NCBI GenBank assembly: GCA_039566865.1 | Contig: CM076960.1 | Coordinates: 18,024,501 to 18,088,500, forward strand | Direction: 5' to 3' | DNA length: 64,000 nt | From: Aurelia coerulea | Taxonomy: Eukaryota > Cnidaria > Scyphozoa > Semaeostomeae > Ulmaridae | Part shown: piece after piece, positions 63,634 through 64,000 of the stretch | Numbering within the stretch: position 1 is the stretch's first letter | Layout: each line of letters starts with the position of its first letter | Position numbers and translations under genes: made by a program | The notes under the pieces: model-generated | What the model saw: the letters and a program-made list of their open reading frames with translations, nothing else | The model's database searches: none | Told to the model about the DNA's origin: nothing

Positions 63634-63969
63634 TTAATGTCATAAATTGTTGCGGGACGAATTCACGGAGTTTTCCGACGGCAAAATGGAACTTATACAT
63701 TTAAGTCGCGGGAATTAAATGTTGTGAATTTTATAATCGTACAGCGTTAAAGGGAAGTTCTTTGTGGAATCTCAAAAGCATATACTATGCACAAACATTT
63801 TACACTATCACCCAACATGCCAAAAAGGGACAAATTTTTACTCAAAAAGCTAGTTACCGTCGGTTACCGCGCATAGAAAAGTATCACAGCTCACAAGGCC
63901 TAAACGTCCTTTATAATGATGGTTCCTTCAAAAATCTTTTTGAAATTCAAACCTTGTCATCGTTCTTAA

Positions 63970-64000
63970 AGGGGCTGTACATGAATTTTGTAAACAATCG
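63970..64000. mobile_element. start of another TTAA-flanked element, cut by window end
   Basis: TTAA (63966-63969) is followed by AGGGGCTGTACATGAATTTTG and GTAAACAA, the same pattern as the family-C left end. Confidence 0.6.

Overview
This window is eukaryotic nuclear DNA from an invertebrate animal. Genes are interrupted by GT-AG introns, intergenic DNA is AT-rich, and mobile-element debris is dense. A cnidarian, probably anthozoan, is the best guess. It rests on the single-coding-exon rhodopsin-like GPCR, the retroelement types and the repeat style, so it is an inference and not a proof. Nothing in the window is bacterial: there are no operons, ribosome-binding sites or CRISPR arrays.

Genes. 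(1) 55-1721 minus: an unrecognised, probably disordered protein whose reading frame changes near 1155-1217. (2) 10122-12578 plus: an intact, intronless ER hexose-6-phosphate dehydrogenase/6-phosphogluconolactonase. (3) 14685-18893 plus: a four-exon di-N-acetylchitobiase (GH18, lysosomal) with a one-base frameshift in exon 4. (4) 22495-23592 minus: a rhodopsin-class GPCR with a likely 5'UTR intron. (5) 47059-48177 plus: a type II membrane protein resembling a diverged glycosyltransferase. (6) 59758-61148 minus: a hidden multi-exon gene recovered from three small, phase-compatible exons.

Mobile elements. The rest is mostly short palindromic non-autonomous DNA elements (MITEs), many still flanked by readable target-site duplications (TSDs). 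At least seven families have 9-bp TSDs (Mutator-like). Three or four families are flanked by TTAA (piggyBac-like). Several have 8-bp TSDs and CAG...CTG ends (hAT-like), several have TA TSDs (Tc1/mariner- or CACTA-like), and two have TAA/TTA TSDs (PIF/Harbinger-like). They nest in one another, up to three deep at 41.3-42.7 kb, and two different elements sit in the same 9-bp target at 50.4-50.6 kb. Some abut gene boundaries: one follows the glycosyltransferase-like stop codon directly, one starts 14 bp after the H6PD stop, and two end just upstream of chitobiase splice acceptors. Non-LTR retrotransposon pieces lie at 7.2, 24.9, 25.4, 26.7, 54.5, 58.4 and 61.4 kb, and a younger 5'-truncated copy lies at 53.0-54.4 kb.

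Tandem repeats. A satellite of about 190 bp fills 29.6-33.7 kb: 20 monomers in two sets of ten, each set followed by the same 235-bp block. A diverged 126/215-bp array spans 38.1-40.8 kb. Smaller arrays lie at 23.75-24.24 kb (inside the GPCR 5'UTR intron) and 57.6-58.1 kb. A TTGCGAG-type minisatellite forms inverted arms inside a 1.5-kb element at 7.6-9.1 kb.

No functional link between the host genes is evident. All coordinates and motif matches come from reading by eye. Family names rest on TSD length and terminal bases, because no autonomous transposase is present in the window.
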